64,000 nt of DNA from positions 62,001-126,000 of the forward strand of contig NZ_JAMQVC010000005.1 of NCBI RefSeq assembly GCF_023721415.1, written 5' to 3'. This document shows, in pieces, positions 39,998 through 48,910 of the stretch. The position numbers and the translations under genes were made by a program. Source of the stretch: Galbibacter mesophilus. Its GTDB lineage: Bacteria; Bacteroidota; Bacteroidia; Flavobacteriales; Flavobacteriaceae. A model generated the notes under the pieces. That model worked only from the letters and a program-made list of their open reading frames with translations, was not told where the DNA came from and did no database searches. Each line of letters starts with the position of its first letter. Position 1 is the stretch's first letter.

Positions 39998-40672
39998 TTA
40001 AACATAATAGGCAATTACAATTCCTACTAAAATAACAACCAACTTTCTGAGGTTGAATTTATGTCCTTCGGAACTTTCAAAAAGGATTACGGTGGAAATA
40101 TGTAAAAAGATACCAATAACCACAGCAGTGATTTCATGATAGTATTTTTGTAGAATGCTAAAGTTTTCAGCTAAAAAACTTCCGAAGGGCGTCATTAAAG
40201 AAAATAGAATAAGGAATACGGCTACTTTCGTTTTTTCTATTTTGGCGTTAAGAAAAAAGGTACTTAAAATAATAGCAATAGGGATTTTATGGATGATAAT
40301 TCCATAAAGCAAACTATTGTGATTGTGAATGGGGAATCCTTCTAAAATTGAATGGATGCTTAAACTTATAAAAAGCAACCACGGAAAAGTTTGCATTTGG
40401 CTGTGCAAGTGTACATGGCCATGTTCTGCGCCTTTGGAAAAGAACTCCAAAAATATTTGCAACAAAATCCCGAACATTATAAACAAACCCGTTTTTTTGG
40501 CGTTTCCGTGCTCGTAAACCTCTGGGAGCATGTTGAAAACCGTAATGGATAATAAAAATGCACCACTAAACGCCAAAAATAGCTTAAGCGTGTTTTTTTC
40601 TCTTACTTTAAAAACAAGCACAAAAACATATCCTAAAAGGACGGCTAGAATGGGAAGGAAGTAATTTAACAT
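39998..40672 (-). CDS. ZIP-family metal transporter
   Basis: A 224-residue inner-membrane protein with about seven to eight hydrophobic helices and a cytoplasmic histidine-rich loop (AEHGHVHLHS, 83-91). The TM4 metal-binding motif is HSILEG (H107, E111), extended by H116/H118. In TM5 the usual HKxPE reads HKIPIA: H128 is kept but the glutamate is replaced by isoleucine (132). It probably imports zinc or another divalent metal. The gene is divergent from the rlmL-type gene, with a repeat-containing 252-bp gap between. Confidence 0.85.
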   Translation of the reverse strand: MLNYFLPILAVLLGYVFVLVFKVREKNTLKLFLAFSGAFLLSITVFNMLPEVYEHGNAKKTGLFIMFGILLQIFLEFFSKGAEHGHVHLHSQMQTFPWLLFISLSIHSILEGFPIHNHNSLLYGIIIHKIPIAIILSTFFLNAKIEKTKVAVFLILFSLMTPFGSFLAENFSILQKYYHEITAVVIGIFLHISTVILFESSEGHKFNLRKLVVILVGIVIAYYV

Positions 40673-40710
40673 ACAAAGTGCCTTTTTTTGGCCAGTAGCT
40701 GAGGGATTAT

Positions 40711-40864
40711 TGAATTATACCATTTACTCATCAATATTACTGGAATAAAATGTCTCTTTTTACTTTTAACGTCATCATAAAATAAAACCGTAGCTTAAGC
40801 TATGCTGTAATTTTCTTCTTCGCTAAAAGAAAAAATATTCCACTTTCTTTTACAGTAATATCGA
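40711..40864 (-). repeat. Intergenic repeat, copy 1 (minus orientation)
   Basis: The reverse complement of this stretch aligns without gaps to 60447-60600 over about 154 bases, roughly two thirds identical by eye. Best-kept parts are ATTACTG near the start, AAGAAGAAAA, CATAGCnnnAGCTACG and TTTTAnTnCAGTnAT. It lies between the ZIP gene and the rlmL-type gene. Confidence 0.6.
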
Positions 40865-40896
40865 TTAATAAATGATATCAGGCGGCTAAATTAATG

Positions 40897-40904
40897 TATT
40901 TTTG
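40897..40904 (+). promoter_or_regulatory. Predicted -7 box of the rlmL-type gene
   Basis: TATTTTTG matches TAnnTTTG, 20 bases ahead of the ATG at 40925. No strong -33 is seen. Confidence 0.45.
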
Positions 40905-40924
40905 CCTTTTAAAATAGCAGTACG

Positions 40925-42094
40925 ATGTCTAATAATTTTAAAATGGTGGCCAAAACCATGTTTGGTTTTGAAGAAATCCTAGAAACAGAGCTCAAGAAAT
41001 TAGGGGCAATTAATGTTGAAAAAGGGGTAAGAAATGTTTCTTTTGAAGGGGACAAAGGGTTTATGTACAAGGCGAACCTTTGTTTGCGTACAGCCATTAA
41101 AATTTTAAAACCGATACATAGTTTTCGGGTGAGGAGTGAACAGGATTTGTACGACAAAATCTACCAAATGGATTGGGAGGAGTACATGTCTTACAGCAAT
41201 ACTTTCGCTATAGATGCTACAGTGAATTCTGATAAATTCAATCACTCCTTATTTATTGCTTTAAAGACAAAAGATGCCATAGCTGATAAGTTTAGAAATG
41301 CCCACGGAAAAAGACCCGACGTGGATTTAAAATATCCCGATTTGCGTATCAACGTGCATATTCAGAAGGATATTTGTAATGTTTCGCTGGACAGTTCTGG
41401 TCAATCTTTACACCAGCGTGGTTATAAAACCGCCACAAATATCGCCCCTATTAACGAGGTTTTGGCTGCTGGAATGCTGCTGCTGAGTGGTTGGGACGGA
41501 CAAACCGATTTTCTAGACCCCATGTGCGGGAGTGGGACCATACCAATTGAAGCAGCTATGATTGCCTGTAATATCCCGGCAAATATTAACAGAAGGGAAT
41601 TTTCTTTTGAAAAATGGAGAGATTATGATGAAGACCTTTTCGATAAGATTGTTGAGAGTAGTCTGAAAAAAACGAGAGAGTTCCATCATAAAATTTACGG
41701 ATTTGATAAGGCGCCTTCGGCAGTAAGAAAAGCCATTGATAATGTGAAAAACGCCAATTTAGCGGATTATATTTCCATAGAGAATGAAAACTTTTTTGAT
41801 ACTGAAAAGCAAGTGGAAGGAAAGCTTCATATGGTTTTTAACCCGCCTTATGGTGAGCGTTTGCAAATAGATATGGAGGCTTTTTATGCTGAAATTGGAG
41901 ACACCTTAAAGCAAAATTATCCCAATACCGATGCTTGGTTTATCACTTCGAATATGGAAGCTATAAAAAATGTAGGATTGCGTCCTTCCAGAAGAATTAA
42001 ATTATTCAATGGAAAACTGGAAAGTAAACTGCTGAAATACGAAATCTACGAAGGAAGTAAAAAAGCTAAATTCAATAATCCTAAAAGCAAATAA
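40925..42094 (+). CDS. THUMP-domain 23S rRNA methyltransferase, RlmL-like
   Basis: A 389-residue SAM-dependent RNA methyltransferase. It has an N-terminal ferredoxin-like/THUMP RNA-binding region (about 1-165, with SLHQRGYKTATNIAPINEVLAAGML at its end). The Rossmann MTase follows with motif I DPMCGSGTIPIEAA and catalytic motif IV NPPYGERL, which modifies the N2 of guanine. This corresponds to the RlmL N-terminal half (G2445 of 23S rRNA). The RlmK half is absent, as in most Bacteroidota. The gene is followed after 3 bases by a small membrane protein gene. Confidence 0.88.
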   Translation: MSNNFKMVAKTMFGFEEILETELKKLGAINVEKGVRNVSFEGDKGFMYKANLCLRTAIKILKPIHSFRVRSEQDLYDKIYQMDWEEYMSYSNTFAIDATVNSDKFNHSLFIALKTKDAIADKFRNAHGKRPDVDLKYPDLRINVHIQKDICNVSLDSSGQSLHQRGYKTATNIAPINEVLAAGMLLLSGWDGQTDFLDPMCGSGTIPIEAAMIACNIPANINRREFSFEKWRDYDEDLFDKIVESSLKKTREFHHKIYGFDKAPSAVRKAIDNVKNANLADYISIENENFFDTEKQVEGKLHMVFNPPYGERLQIDMEAFYAEIGDTLKQNYPNTDAWFITSNMEAIKNVGLRPSRRIKLFNGKLESKLLKYEIYEGSKKAKFNNPKSK

Positions 42095-42097
42095 GCT

Positions 42098-42334
42098 ATG
42101 TCACCAAAAACAAAAGCATTTCTTTATAACTTATTGGGTTTTGTTGGGATATTTCTCCTTCTTAGGTTCGCGCTCCTGTATTTGTTCCCAACTTTGAGTC
42201 ACTTGTTGCTGGTACTAATCGCGGCATTTGCCAGTAGTGTATTGGCACCGAAATTTGCTGTAGTGAAAGAAGGTTCTAAAGAGCAAATTAAAATGAAATG
42301 GATATTTTTTAAAGGATTTAAAGACGTAAACTGA
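42098..42334 (+). CDS. Small membrane protein co-transcribed with the rlmL-type gene
   Basis: A 78-residue protein with two hydrophobic helices (LLGFVGIFLLLRFALLYLF and LLLVLIAAFASSVLAPKF) and a basic C-terminus. It is a conserved-looking flavobacterial hypothetical of unknown function. The 3-base gap to the methyltransferase gene indicates an operon. It is convergent with the DUF6048 gene. Confidence 0.65.
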   Translation: MSPKTKAFLYNLLGFVGIFLLLRFALLYLFPTLSHLLLVLIAAFASSVLAPKFAVVKEGSKEQIKMKWIFFKGFKDVN

Positions 42335-42347
42335 TTATTGATTAATC

Positions 42348-43148
42348 TTAGCTTTCTTCCTCAGGCTTTTCTTCTTTCTTCTTTTTGGGTTTGTTGCTTT
42401 TAAAAATAGGGATGAGATAAGAAATGGTATAGTTGTAGCCAACTCCAAAATTACTGCCATCCGTCACTTTGTTGAATCCTGGAATGTAAAGGTTTGGAAA
42501 TTGGTTGGCTTGTGTATCGTTTATTAAATAATTAAGCCGAACGCTTCCGCTCATAAAGACATTGCGGAGGATTTCTACTTTTATCCCCAAAACGATTTCT
42601 GTCCATTGCGCACTGAGTCCGCTGTATTCTCCTAAATTATCTTCTCCAAAAATGCCAGAGCCTGCTTCGTTCCAGAATTGGTTTGGAGTGTAAACTTGGT
42701 ATTCATTTAAAGTCTGACTAAAAGTGCTCAATCCAAAACGAATCCCAAGATTGATAATGTTTTCCATTCCGTACCAATTTTCATAGGTGTTCCAATCGAA
42801 ACCGAGTTTTAGGTAACTTCCATTGGTGGTAAAATTGAAATTGTCTTCTTGGGTGGTCTTTTCTTCATTACCCAATTCCGCAGCAACATAAAAATTATGG
42901 GAAACCCTAAAATCCCCTACCAATTCCAATCCTCGGTAGTCTTCATCTAAAATAGAACGTAAGGGCTTGCTTAGGTCAATACCCACCCGTAAACCATACC
43001 GTTGTTTAAAAGTGGTGCTATCTGCTTTAATTTTGGTTACAGAAACGGTATCTATGGCGCTACTATCTACCACTATGGTTTCCTTTTCCTGGGAAAAAGA
43101 ATTTAGGGAGATAAAAAGAAATATACCACTAATGAAATATTTTAACAT
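42348..43148 (-). CDS. DUF6048 outer-membrane-like protein
   Basis: A 266-residue exported protein. It has a signal peptide (KYFISGIFLFISLNSFS), a short polar linker and a region of alternating hydrophobic strands (YGLRVGIDLSKPLRSIL, NFYVAAELGNEEKT, GVGYNYTISYLIPIF) suggestive of a small beta-barrel. The tail is lysine/glutamate-rich. DUF6048 genes follow DUF6452 and rlmD in flavobacteria. The function is unknown. The start overlaps the DUF6452 gene by 20 bases. Confidence 0.75.
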   Translation of the reverse strand: MLKYFISGIFLFISLNSFSQEKETIVVDSSAIDTVSVTKIKADSTTFKQRYGLRVGIDLSKPLRSILDEDYRGLELVGDFRVSHNFYVAAELGNEEKTTQEDNFNFTTNGSYLKLGFDWNTYENWYGMENIINLGIRFGLSTFSQTLNEYQVYTPNQFWNEAGSGIFGEDNLGEYSGLSAQWTEIVLGIKVEILRNVFMSGSVRLNYLINDTQANQFPNLYIPGFNKVTDGSNFGVGYNYTISYLIPIFKSNKPKKKKEEKPEEES

Positions 43149-43692
43149 GGATAGTGTCTTGGATTTCTAAATTAGTTTCTTGGTCGAAAATGGCGGTAAT
43201 CCATTCCCCAGGATTCTGAATGGTATCGTTTGTATAATCTGGATTGAGCGTAGTAACCAATTCAAAGAAATTAATTCCGTAACCACAGCCTCTGGAAACA
43301 AAACGCTCCTGGCGGGCGTAAGAAAATTGTAAAGTATCTATATTTCCAATTTCGTTTCCCTCTTCATTATCTCTGGAATTATTGATAATAAAAAACGTGC
43401 TTACATTTTCGGATGTTTTCAAAGGGAGGTCTACAGCCACGCGATTAGTTCTATCTGGGAAAGTGTTTAAGGTGTCCACGATGGTATAACTTCCATCTTC
43501 TTCTCTATTTACGCCGAAAACCCTCAATTTTGGAACTGCTTTTGGGGTATCCTGATTATTAAAGTTGAAAAAACCTACCTTTAAAAGGGGAGTTGTTAAG
43601 GTTTCGGGTGGACAAATATCATCTTTTTCGCAAGCGGAAAAAATGGCGCCACCGATGGCTGCTACAAAAAGTATGATTAAAAGTTTTTTCAT
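43129..43692 (-). CDS. DUF6452 lipoprotein
   Basis: A 187-residue exported protein with a lipoprotein signal (LLIILFVAAIGGAIFSAC, lipid attachment at the Cys before EKDD). The mature part is beta-rich with a conserved cysteine pair near the start and SRGCGYGINFFELVTTL, as in DUF6452. It is likely anchored in the outer or inner membrane periplasmic face and may act with the DUF6048 barrel, whose start it overlaps. It lies 30 bases after the rlmD stop. Confidence 0.78.
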   Translation of the reverse strand: MKKLLIILFVAAIGGAIFSACEKDDICPPETLTTPLLKVGFFNFNNQDTPKAVPKLRVFGVNREEDGSYTIVDTLNTFPDRTNRVAVDLPLKTSENVSTFFIINNSRDNEEGNEIGNIDTLQFSYARQERFVSRGCGYGINFFELVTTLNPDYTNDTIQNPGEWITAIFDQETNLEIQDTIHVKIFH

Positions 43693-43722
43693 TATACAAT
43701 TAATTCTTCTTCGGAATTAAAT

Positions 43723-45132
43723 TTATCTTTTTTCTAAAAGTACAACATTTTCCACATGATGTGTTTGCGGGAACATATCTACAGGCTGTACTTTGGTTAC
43801 CTTGTACATGTCGTCCATCAGTAATAAATCCCTAGCTTGGGTAGCGCTGTTACAACTTACATACACTACTTTTTTAGGAGCAATATTTAATATTTGCTGA
43901 ACCACATCTTTATGCATGCCGTCACGAGGCGGATCGGTAATAATAATATCCGGTTGGCCGTTTTCTGCAATAAACTGTTCATTAAACACCTCTTTCATAT
44001 CCCCTGCGTAGAAACTAACGTTGTCGATACCGTTTAATTGTGCATTCGCTTTTGCATCTTCAATAGCCTCGGGAACTGCTTCTACACCAACTACTTTTTT
44101 GGCATTCTTAGCCACAAATTGAGCAATGGTTCCTGTTCCTGTGTATAAATCGTACACCAATTCATCACCGGTAAGCCCAGCAAAATCTCTAGTTATTTTA
44201 TAAAGTTCGTACGCTTGTGCAGAATTGGTTTGGTAAAACGATTTGGCATTTATTTTAAATCGCAAACCTTCCATTTCTTCAAAAATATGGTCTCTTCCAG
44301 CAAAACAAACTACTTCTTGATCGTAAATGGTATCGTTCGGTTTCTGGTTGACCACAAATTGCAATGAAGTGATTTCAGGGAATTTTTCCTGAAGAAAATT
44401 TAGTACAAGTTCCCTTTCTTCAACGTTATCATCATAAAACTGAATAAGCACCATAATTTCCCCAGTAGAGGAGGTGCGAATCATCATCGTGCGAAGGAGT
44501 CCGTTCTGGTTTCTAGGGTCGAAAAAGGCAAGATTGTTTTCAATAGCAAAATTCCTAACCGCTAAACGAATAGCATTTGAAGGGTCTTCTTGAAGATGAC
44601 ATTTTTTAATATCCAAGATTTTATCCCACATACCAGGAATGTGAAATCCTAATGCGTTTTTGTTATCAATATCATCGTCACTTTCAATTTCCTTTTGCGT
44701 GAGCCATCGACTATTGGAAAAAGAAAATTCCATTTTATTTCGGTAAAAATAGATTTCTTCTGAACCTAAAATAGGAGTGAATTCGGGCAAGTCAATTTTC
44801 CCGATGCGCTTTAGATTATTTTCAACCTCTTTTTGCTTGTAGAAAAGTTGATGCTCATAGCCCATATTTTGCCATTTGCATCCCCCACAAACTCCAAAAT
44901 GCTGACATTCGGGTGTCGTTCGCTTTTCCGATTCTACATGGAAATTGGCTATTTTACCTTCAAAATATGCTTTTCTTTTTTTAAATGTTTGCACATCCAC
45001 AACATCCCCAGGGACAGCATACGGTAGAAAGATAACACGCCCATCTGGAGCTTTGGCAACGCCTTTCCCCTTTGCGCCCGCATCGATAACTTCTACCTTT
45101 TCAAAAAATTGTTTTCTATTCTTTCTCGACAT
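43723..45132 (-). CDS. rlmD: 23S rRNA (uracil-1939-C5) methyltransferase RlmD
   Basis: A 469-residue SAM-dependent enzyme. It has an N-terminal TRAM domain (12-70, VEVIDAGAKGKGVAKAPDGRVIFLP), an iron-sulfur site C76, C82, C85 and C178 (CQHFGVCGGCKW; KKCHLQ) and a class I MTase fold with YDLYTGTGTIAQFV. The catalytic cysteine is in VVYVSCNSATQARDL. All four cluster cysteines are present, so the fold should be complete. It is the first gene of the rlmD-DUF6452-DUF6048 unit. A small hairpin (TTAATTC / GAATTAA, 43700-43720) follows the gene. Confidence 0.93.
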   Translation of the reverse strand: MSRKNRKQFFEKVEVIDAGAKGKGVAKAPDGRVIFLPYAVPGDVVDVQTFKKRKAYFEGKIANFHVESEKRTTPECQHFGVCGGCKWQNMGYEHQLFYKQKEVENNLKRIGKIDLPEFTPILGSEEIYFYRNKMEFSFSNSRWLTQKEIESDDDIDNKNALGFHIPGMWDKILDIKKCHLQEDPSNAIRLAVRNFAIENNLAFFDPRNQNGLLRTMMIRTSSTGEIMVLIQFYDDNVEERELVLNFLQEKFPEITSLQFVVNQKPNDTIYDQEVVCFAGRDHIFEEMEGLRFKINAKSFYQTNSAQAYELYKITRDFAGLTGDELVYDLYTGTGTIAQFVAKNAKKVVGVEAVPEAIEDAKANAQLNGIDNVSFYAGDMKEVFNEQFIAENGQPDIIITDPPRDGMHKDVVQQILNIAPKKVVYVSCNSATQARDLLLMDDMYKVTKVQPVDMFPQTHHVENVVLLEKR

Positions 45133-45228
45133 GCGGCAAAAATAGGAGTTTTTTAGCAGGAAAATCTCTCATCATACGTTTTTTATCCAAGGAGATGCAA
45201 TCAAATTCAGAAAGTAAGAATCCGAAGA

Positions 45229-46491
45229 TTAATAATTATCACGTATCCATTCTAAAATGGGTGTCATATGTTTTTTAACTTCGGTACTGCCACCGCGGTA
45301 ATGGTTGTTCATAAAACTGAAAATTAGAATTTCCCCAGATTTGGTCTCCAAATAGCCGCTTAAACAATAATTGTTGCTAAGCGTGCCTGTTTTTGCGTGC
45401 ACATAGGGTTTCGGATTTCCTTTAAAATAATTCTTCAAAGTTCCTGTTTCGCCACCCGTAGGAAAAAAATCGAAAAGTTTTTCCGTAGGAATCTCCTCGT
45501 AAAGTTTATGTAAAGTAAACACCATGGATTGCGGTGTAAACAGGTTGTATCTTGATAGCCCCGAGCCATCTACCCATCTTGGGTTTTGCGTAATTCCGGC
45601 AAGCTCGTTTTTTAAAATATATTCGCGGGCCTTCCCACTACTCAAAGTGTCGCTAAGCATGGAAGACGATAAAACTAACAGTTGTTCAGCAATAAAATTA
45701 TCACTTACATGCATCATTCTTTTATAAACCGAATCGGCCTTTATGCCATAAATAATTTGCTTTTCTCCCGAAGGAAAAGAGTCGGTTAGCTGAATTTTTT
45801 TATTCAAAAGGTTTTCCAGGATGCCTTTAACGGTGTTGCCGTTGGTTAAAAAAGGAACTTCTATGGTGTCGTTTTTAGAAAGACTCGCATAAAACTGATT
45901 TTTATGAAGGGCTCTTCTGTGTTTATAATGAATAGGAGCAACGCTGTCTTTAAAGTATTTGGGAGCCGTGTAAATCGAATCGCTTTTAGCAATTGTCAGG
46001 ACATTTCCATAGATAGGCAGCGGACTCCTTTCGGGGGCATAGTAAGTATCGAAATCGCCCCAAGACCAGCCGGGTCCTTGAGGATCGTCTTCAAAATTAT
46101 TATACACCAAATGGATATTCTCTTGATTTTTAAGAAAGTTCACCAAGGTACTGTCCTTTAAATAGGAATGTAGAGAAGCTGGATTTCCAAGACCCTTAAT
46201 GTAAACCCCGTTATCATTAGTTGTATAAGCTAAAACGGGTAAATTTTCAGGTAAAAGGGTGTGGGCGGTATACAGTGTAAAAATTTTAGTGTTACTGGCA
46301 GGGGTAAAATATTTTTCTCCATTATAGTTTAATACAGTATCTCCCGTTTTAGGATTGTAAACAAAAAAGCCGGTAAATTGATTTTTGAAGAAGTCAGTTT
46401 CTAACTCTTTGCCAACTGTTTTTGTTATTTTTTTATGCGGAGCACATGCAAGAAATGTAGCGCTAATAAGCGCCAATAAAAGTATTCTCAT
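45229..46491 (-). CDS. dacB: D-alanyl-D-alanine carboxypeptidase/endopeptidase (PBP4, DacB type)
   Basis: A periplasmic peptidoglycan hydrolase of 420 residues. It starts with a lipoprotein-like signal ending in a Cys at 16 (ATFLAC). The three active-site motifs of class C PBPs are present: S66-x-x-K69 (TPASNTKIF), SDN in HVSDNFIAEQ and KTG in VHAKTGTLS. It trims or cleaves D-Ala-containing cross-links. It is monocistronic, with 96 bases between it and rlmD. Confidence 0.88.
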   Translation of the reverse strand: MRILLLALISATFLACAPHKKITKTVGKELETDFFKNQFTGFFVYNPKTGDTVLNYNGEKYFTPASNTKIFTLYTAHTLLPENLPVLAYTTNDNGVYIKGLGNPASLHSYLKDSTLVNFLKNQENIHLVYNNFEDDPQGPGWSWGDFDTYYAPERSPLPIYGNVLTIAKSDSIYTAPKYFKDSVAPIHYKHRRALHKNQFYASLSKNDTIEVPFLTNGNTVKGILENLLNKKIQLTDSFPSGEKQIIYGIKADSVYKRMMHVSDNFIAEQLLVLSSSMLSDTLSSGKAREYILKNELAGITQNPRWVDGSGLSRYNLFTPQSMVFTLHKLYEEIPTEKLFDFFPTGGETGTLKNYFKGNPKPYVHAKTGTLSNNYCLSGYLETKSGEILIFSFMNNHYRGGSTEVKKHMTPILEWIRDNY

Positions 46492-46612
46492 AAGGGGAAA
46501 ATTTAAAATCGGAAATTAATAAAAAAACTGGTTTTTACTTGCGTTTTTCTATCCTAAGTTTGAAAAATCATGCATTTTATCGATAAAAAAGCACGTATGT
46601 TAAATGTTTTTA

Positions 46613-46620
46613 TATATTTG
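46613..46620 (+). promoter_or_regulatory. Predicted -7 box of the DUF805 gene
   Basis: TATATTTG matches TAnnTTTG, 25 bases ahead of the ATG at 46646. It lies inside the longer open frame, which argues for the shorter start. Confidence 0.5.
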
Positions 46621-46645
46621 GAAGAACCTAAAATCTTACTTTACA

Positions 46646-47014
46646 ATGTTTAAATCCCCTTTTTCCTTTGACGGAAGGATTCGCAGAACCGAATATGGTT
46701 TAAGTATTCTCATTTATTTTATTGGCTACTTTTTAGTCTTTATGTTAACCGCTTTATTTACTGGATTTATGGAATTGGATGCTACCGGAGCAACCTTGTT
46801 GTTTTGGGTTTTCTTGGTGCCTATTCTCTATTTTAATATTGCACAAAGTGCCAAGCGTTGTCACGATCTTGGAAATAGCGGGTGGTACCAACTTATCCCT
46901 TTTTACATTTTTTGGCTTTTGTTTGCTGAAGGACAGTCGGGAGCAAATGAGTACGGACAAAACCCTAAAGAAATTAATCGCTTTGAAGAAATTTCTGAAA
47001 TAGGAAAGGCATAA
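46646..47014 (+). CDS. DUF805 membrane protein
   Basis: A 122-residue inner-membrane protein with four hydrophobic helices. The DUF805 hallmarks are the N-terminal FKSPFSFDGRIRRTEYG and QSAKRCHDLGNSGWYQLIPFY. The function is unknown. An in-frame ATG at 46604 would add 14 residues, but the predicted -7 box lies between the two ATGs and homologues begin at MFK-PFSF. It is monocistronic. Confidence 0.85.
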   Translation: MFKSPFSFDGRIRRTEYGLSILIYFIGYFLVFMLTALFTGFMELDATGATLLFWVFLVPILYFNIAQSAKRCHDLGNSGWYQLIPFYIFWLLFAEGQSGANEYGQNPKEINRFEEISEIGKA

Positions 47015-47059
47015 TAATTTAACAGATGAAAATTGATTTTAACGATACCGCAACAATTT

Positions 47060-47067
47060 TATATTTG
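47060..47067 (+). promoter_or_regulatory. Predicted -7 box of the small conserved gene at 47113
   Basis: TATATTTG, a perfect TAnnTTTG match, 46 bases ahead of the ATG. TTG elements upstream are a little too far away (about 24 bases). Confidence 0.45.
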
Positions 47068-47112
47068 TAGTTACGTTACTTTTATAACAACCAATTATTA
47101 AACCTTAATACA

Positions 47113-47307
47113 ATGGCTAGAGCTATGTTTGAGTACACCAAAACGGTGTTACAAAAGGTAAGTTTCGACCCAATCCTTTTTTGTAAAGAGCTTGAAAAAG
47201 CGGCAAAAAGATTGCTTCCTTACGAATTGGATGAATTAAAAATTTGGCTTAATTTATACATTCAGGGGAAACCGGAACTTTCCAAAAGTTTAATTTATTT
47301 TAAATAA
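47113..47307 (+). CDS. Conserved small flavobacterial protein
   Basis: A 64-residue soluble protein, all helical: MARAMFEYTKTVLQKVSFDPILF, then LLPYELDELKIWLNLYIQ. It has its own promoter box and a strong terminator. I recognise it as a type of short protein common in Flavobacteriaceae without assigned function. No catalytic motif is seen. Being a short gene with independent transcription signals, it is likely real. Confidence 0.75.
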   Translation: MARAMFEYTKTVLQKVSFDPILFCKELEKAAKRLLPYELDELKIWLNLYIQGKPELSKSLIYFK

Positions 47308-47320
47308 TCACATATTCAAT

Positions 47321-47348
47321 TAGCCGTTTTTTAACGGCTATTTTTTTT
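47321..47348. terminator. Terminator after the small gene at 47113
   Basis: Perfect 8-bp stem TAGCCGTT / AACGGCTA with a TTTT loop, followed by eight Ts. Its right arm overlaps the stop codon of the convergent OxyR gene. Confidence 0.88.
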
Positions 47349-48279
47349 GAATCGGACTTACAATTTTTACATTCTGAAAAGCAATTGCTCCTCTTACCAC
47401 TGCAGAAATAATATCTTTTAAGGCATCGGTAATATGCATTTTAAGTTCGCTTTTATGGAAAATTAGGCTCACCTCTCTCGCGGGTGCCGGTTCCACAAAA
47501 TAGCGCAGATGCTTTTGTTGGTTTGTGCTAACATCTAGGGTGTGTAGATATGGAAGGAGTGTCATCCCTAAGCCTTCATCAGCTAGCTTCATCATGGTTT
47601 CAAAACTTCCGCTTTCTAAATGAAAATGATCATCTTTAAATCCTTTTTTTGCTTTACAAAGGTTAATTACCCCATCCCGGAAGCAATGGCCGTCTTCCAA
47701 AAGTAAAATATCATCTATATCTAAGTCGGTAATATTCACCTTTTTTAAAGAGCTTAAACGATGACTTTCTGGAATGTAAGCTACGAAGGGCTCGTAATAC
47801 AACGGTCTTTCAATAATATTTTCATTTTCTAAAGGAGTTGCAGCAATAGCAGCATCTAAATGACCGTCCTCCAATTTTTCTATAAGCGTTTCGGTATTCT
47901 GTTCCTCTATTTTTAAATTGACTTTGGGATATTTTTTTACAAAGTTTTTTAAGAATAATGGTAACAGTGTTGGCATAATTGTAGGGATTATACCGAGCCT
48001 GTACTCACCGCCGATATATCCTTTTTCTTGGTCTACAATATCTTGTATTCGGTACGATTCGTTTACAATATTACGTGCCTGTTCTACTATTTTTTCTCCA
48101 ACCGCAGTTAATTGAATGGGTTTTTTGCTTCGGTCGAAGATTAATACATCCAATTCATCTTCCAACTTTTGTATTTGCATGCTAAGAGTTGGTTGTGTAA
48201 CAAAGCTTTTTTCGGCCGCATGAGTAAAATTCTGAAATTCTGCTACGGCAAGTACGTATTGCAGTTGAGTAATGGTCAT
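47338..48279 (-). CDS. oxyR: Hydrogen peroxide-sensing LysR-type regulator OxyR
   Basis: A 313-residue transcription factor. The N-terminal LysR HTH (residues 1-60) has TITQLQYVLAVAEFQNFTHAAEKSFVTQPTLSMQIQKLE. The C-terminal peroxide-sensing domain has the redox cysteines in the segment DGHCFRDGVINLC. With the start at 48279 they fall at C199 and C208, the numbers of the E. coli protein. The longer frame (to 48345) adds 22 residues with no LysR similarity and is rejected. On oxidation it activates antioxidant genes. No catalase or ahpC lies next to it. Confidence 0.92.
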   Translation of the reverse strand: MTITQLQYVLAVAEFQNFTHAAEKSFVTQPTLSMQIQKLEDELDVLIFDRSKKPIQLTAVGEKIVEQARNIVNESYRIQDIVDQEKGYIGGEYRLGIIPTIMPTLLPLFLKNFVKKYPKVNLKIEEQNTETLIEKLEDGHLDAAIAATPLENENIIERPLYYEPFVAYIPESHRLSSLKKVNITDLDIDDILLLEDGHCFRDGVINLCKAKKGFKDDHFHLESGSFETMMKLADEGLGMTLLPYLHTLDVSTNQQKHLRYFVEPAPAREVSLIFHKSELKMHITDALKDIISAVVRGAIAFQNVKIVSPIQKK

Positions 48280-48366
48280 TCGTCTATTATTTGAAAGCAA
48301 AGGTATAAAACTATTAGATAATTTTATAGTATCCTTTGCTTTCAATATTCTTTTCCAATAGTTGTT

Positions 48367-48798
48367 TTAGAAACGTAAGGTCATTTCCATGTCCGTATTT
48401 TCAACTTCAAACTTGGCATCCGAGAATTGCGGAGGTCCAAAAGTCATATCGTTGTTAGACATTCCGTAGTCTTCTTTGGGCATCCCGCTAGCTTCAAAAT
48501 ACATTCTTTTATTGTCGTTTTCGTCGTGTAAAGCTAAAATAGCATAGGTTCCCGATGGAACGTCAGTAAAAGTCATTGTTACCTTGCCGTCTTTTATCTC
48601 ACTTTGTAAGTTTTTAATGCCTTTTCCTTTCATAAAAGTATCTTCGGTGTGTAAAGAAAGTAAAACCATGCCGTTACTGTTGGTGATATTGTCAATGGTT
48701 ACTTCAATAGAAACTCCTTGTTTTTCAGCATCCTTTTCCTGAGCCAGGCCAAATGAGACGCTCAAGATAGCGACGGTAATAATTAACATGTTTTTCAT
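48367..48798 (-). CDS. DUF2141 exported protein
   Basis: A 143-residue secreted protein. The signal peptide (KNMLIITVAILSVSFGLAQ) is followed by a DUF2141 beta-sandwich with VEVTIDNITNSNGMVLLSLHTEDTFM and the typical AILALHDENDNKRMYFEASGMPKEDYGMSNN. The family is periplasmic or outer-membrane associated, with unknown function. It is upstream of oxyR on the same strand with 87 bases between. Confidence 0.83.
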   Translation of the reverse strand: MKNMLIITVAILSVSFGLAQEKDAEKQGVSIEVTIDNITNSNGMVLLSLHTEDTFMKGKGIKNLQSEIKDGKVTMTFTDVPSGTYAILALHDENDNKRMYFEASGMPKEDYGMSNNDMTFGPPQFSDAKFEVENTDMEMTLRF

Positions 48799-48910
48799 AA
48801 CTGATTGTTTTTAAAGGTTATGGTGTAAAGTACCTCTATATATCAGGGAAAAACCAGAATTACTTACCGAATTGTACTATTTGATGGATGAGTTGAAGTT
48901 TTACCGATTA

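Noticed and set aside
48280-48345. 22-residue N-terminal extension of OxyR
   Set aside because: It has no LysR similarity. The start at 48279 gives the expected HTH beginning and cysteines at 199 and 208.
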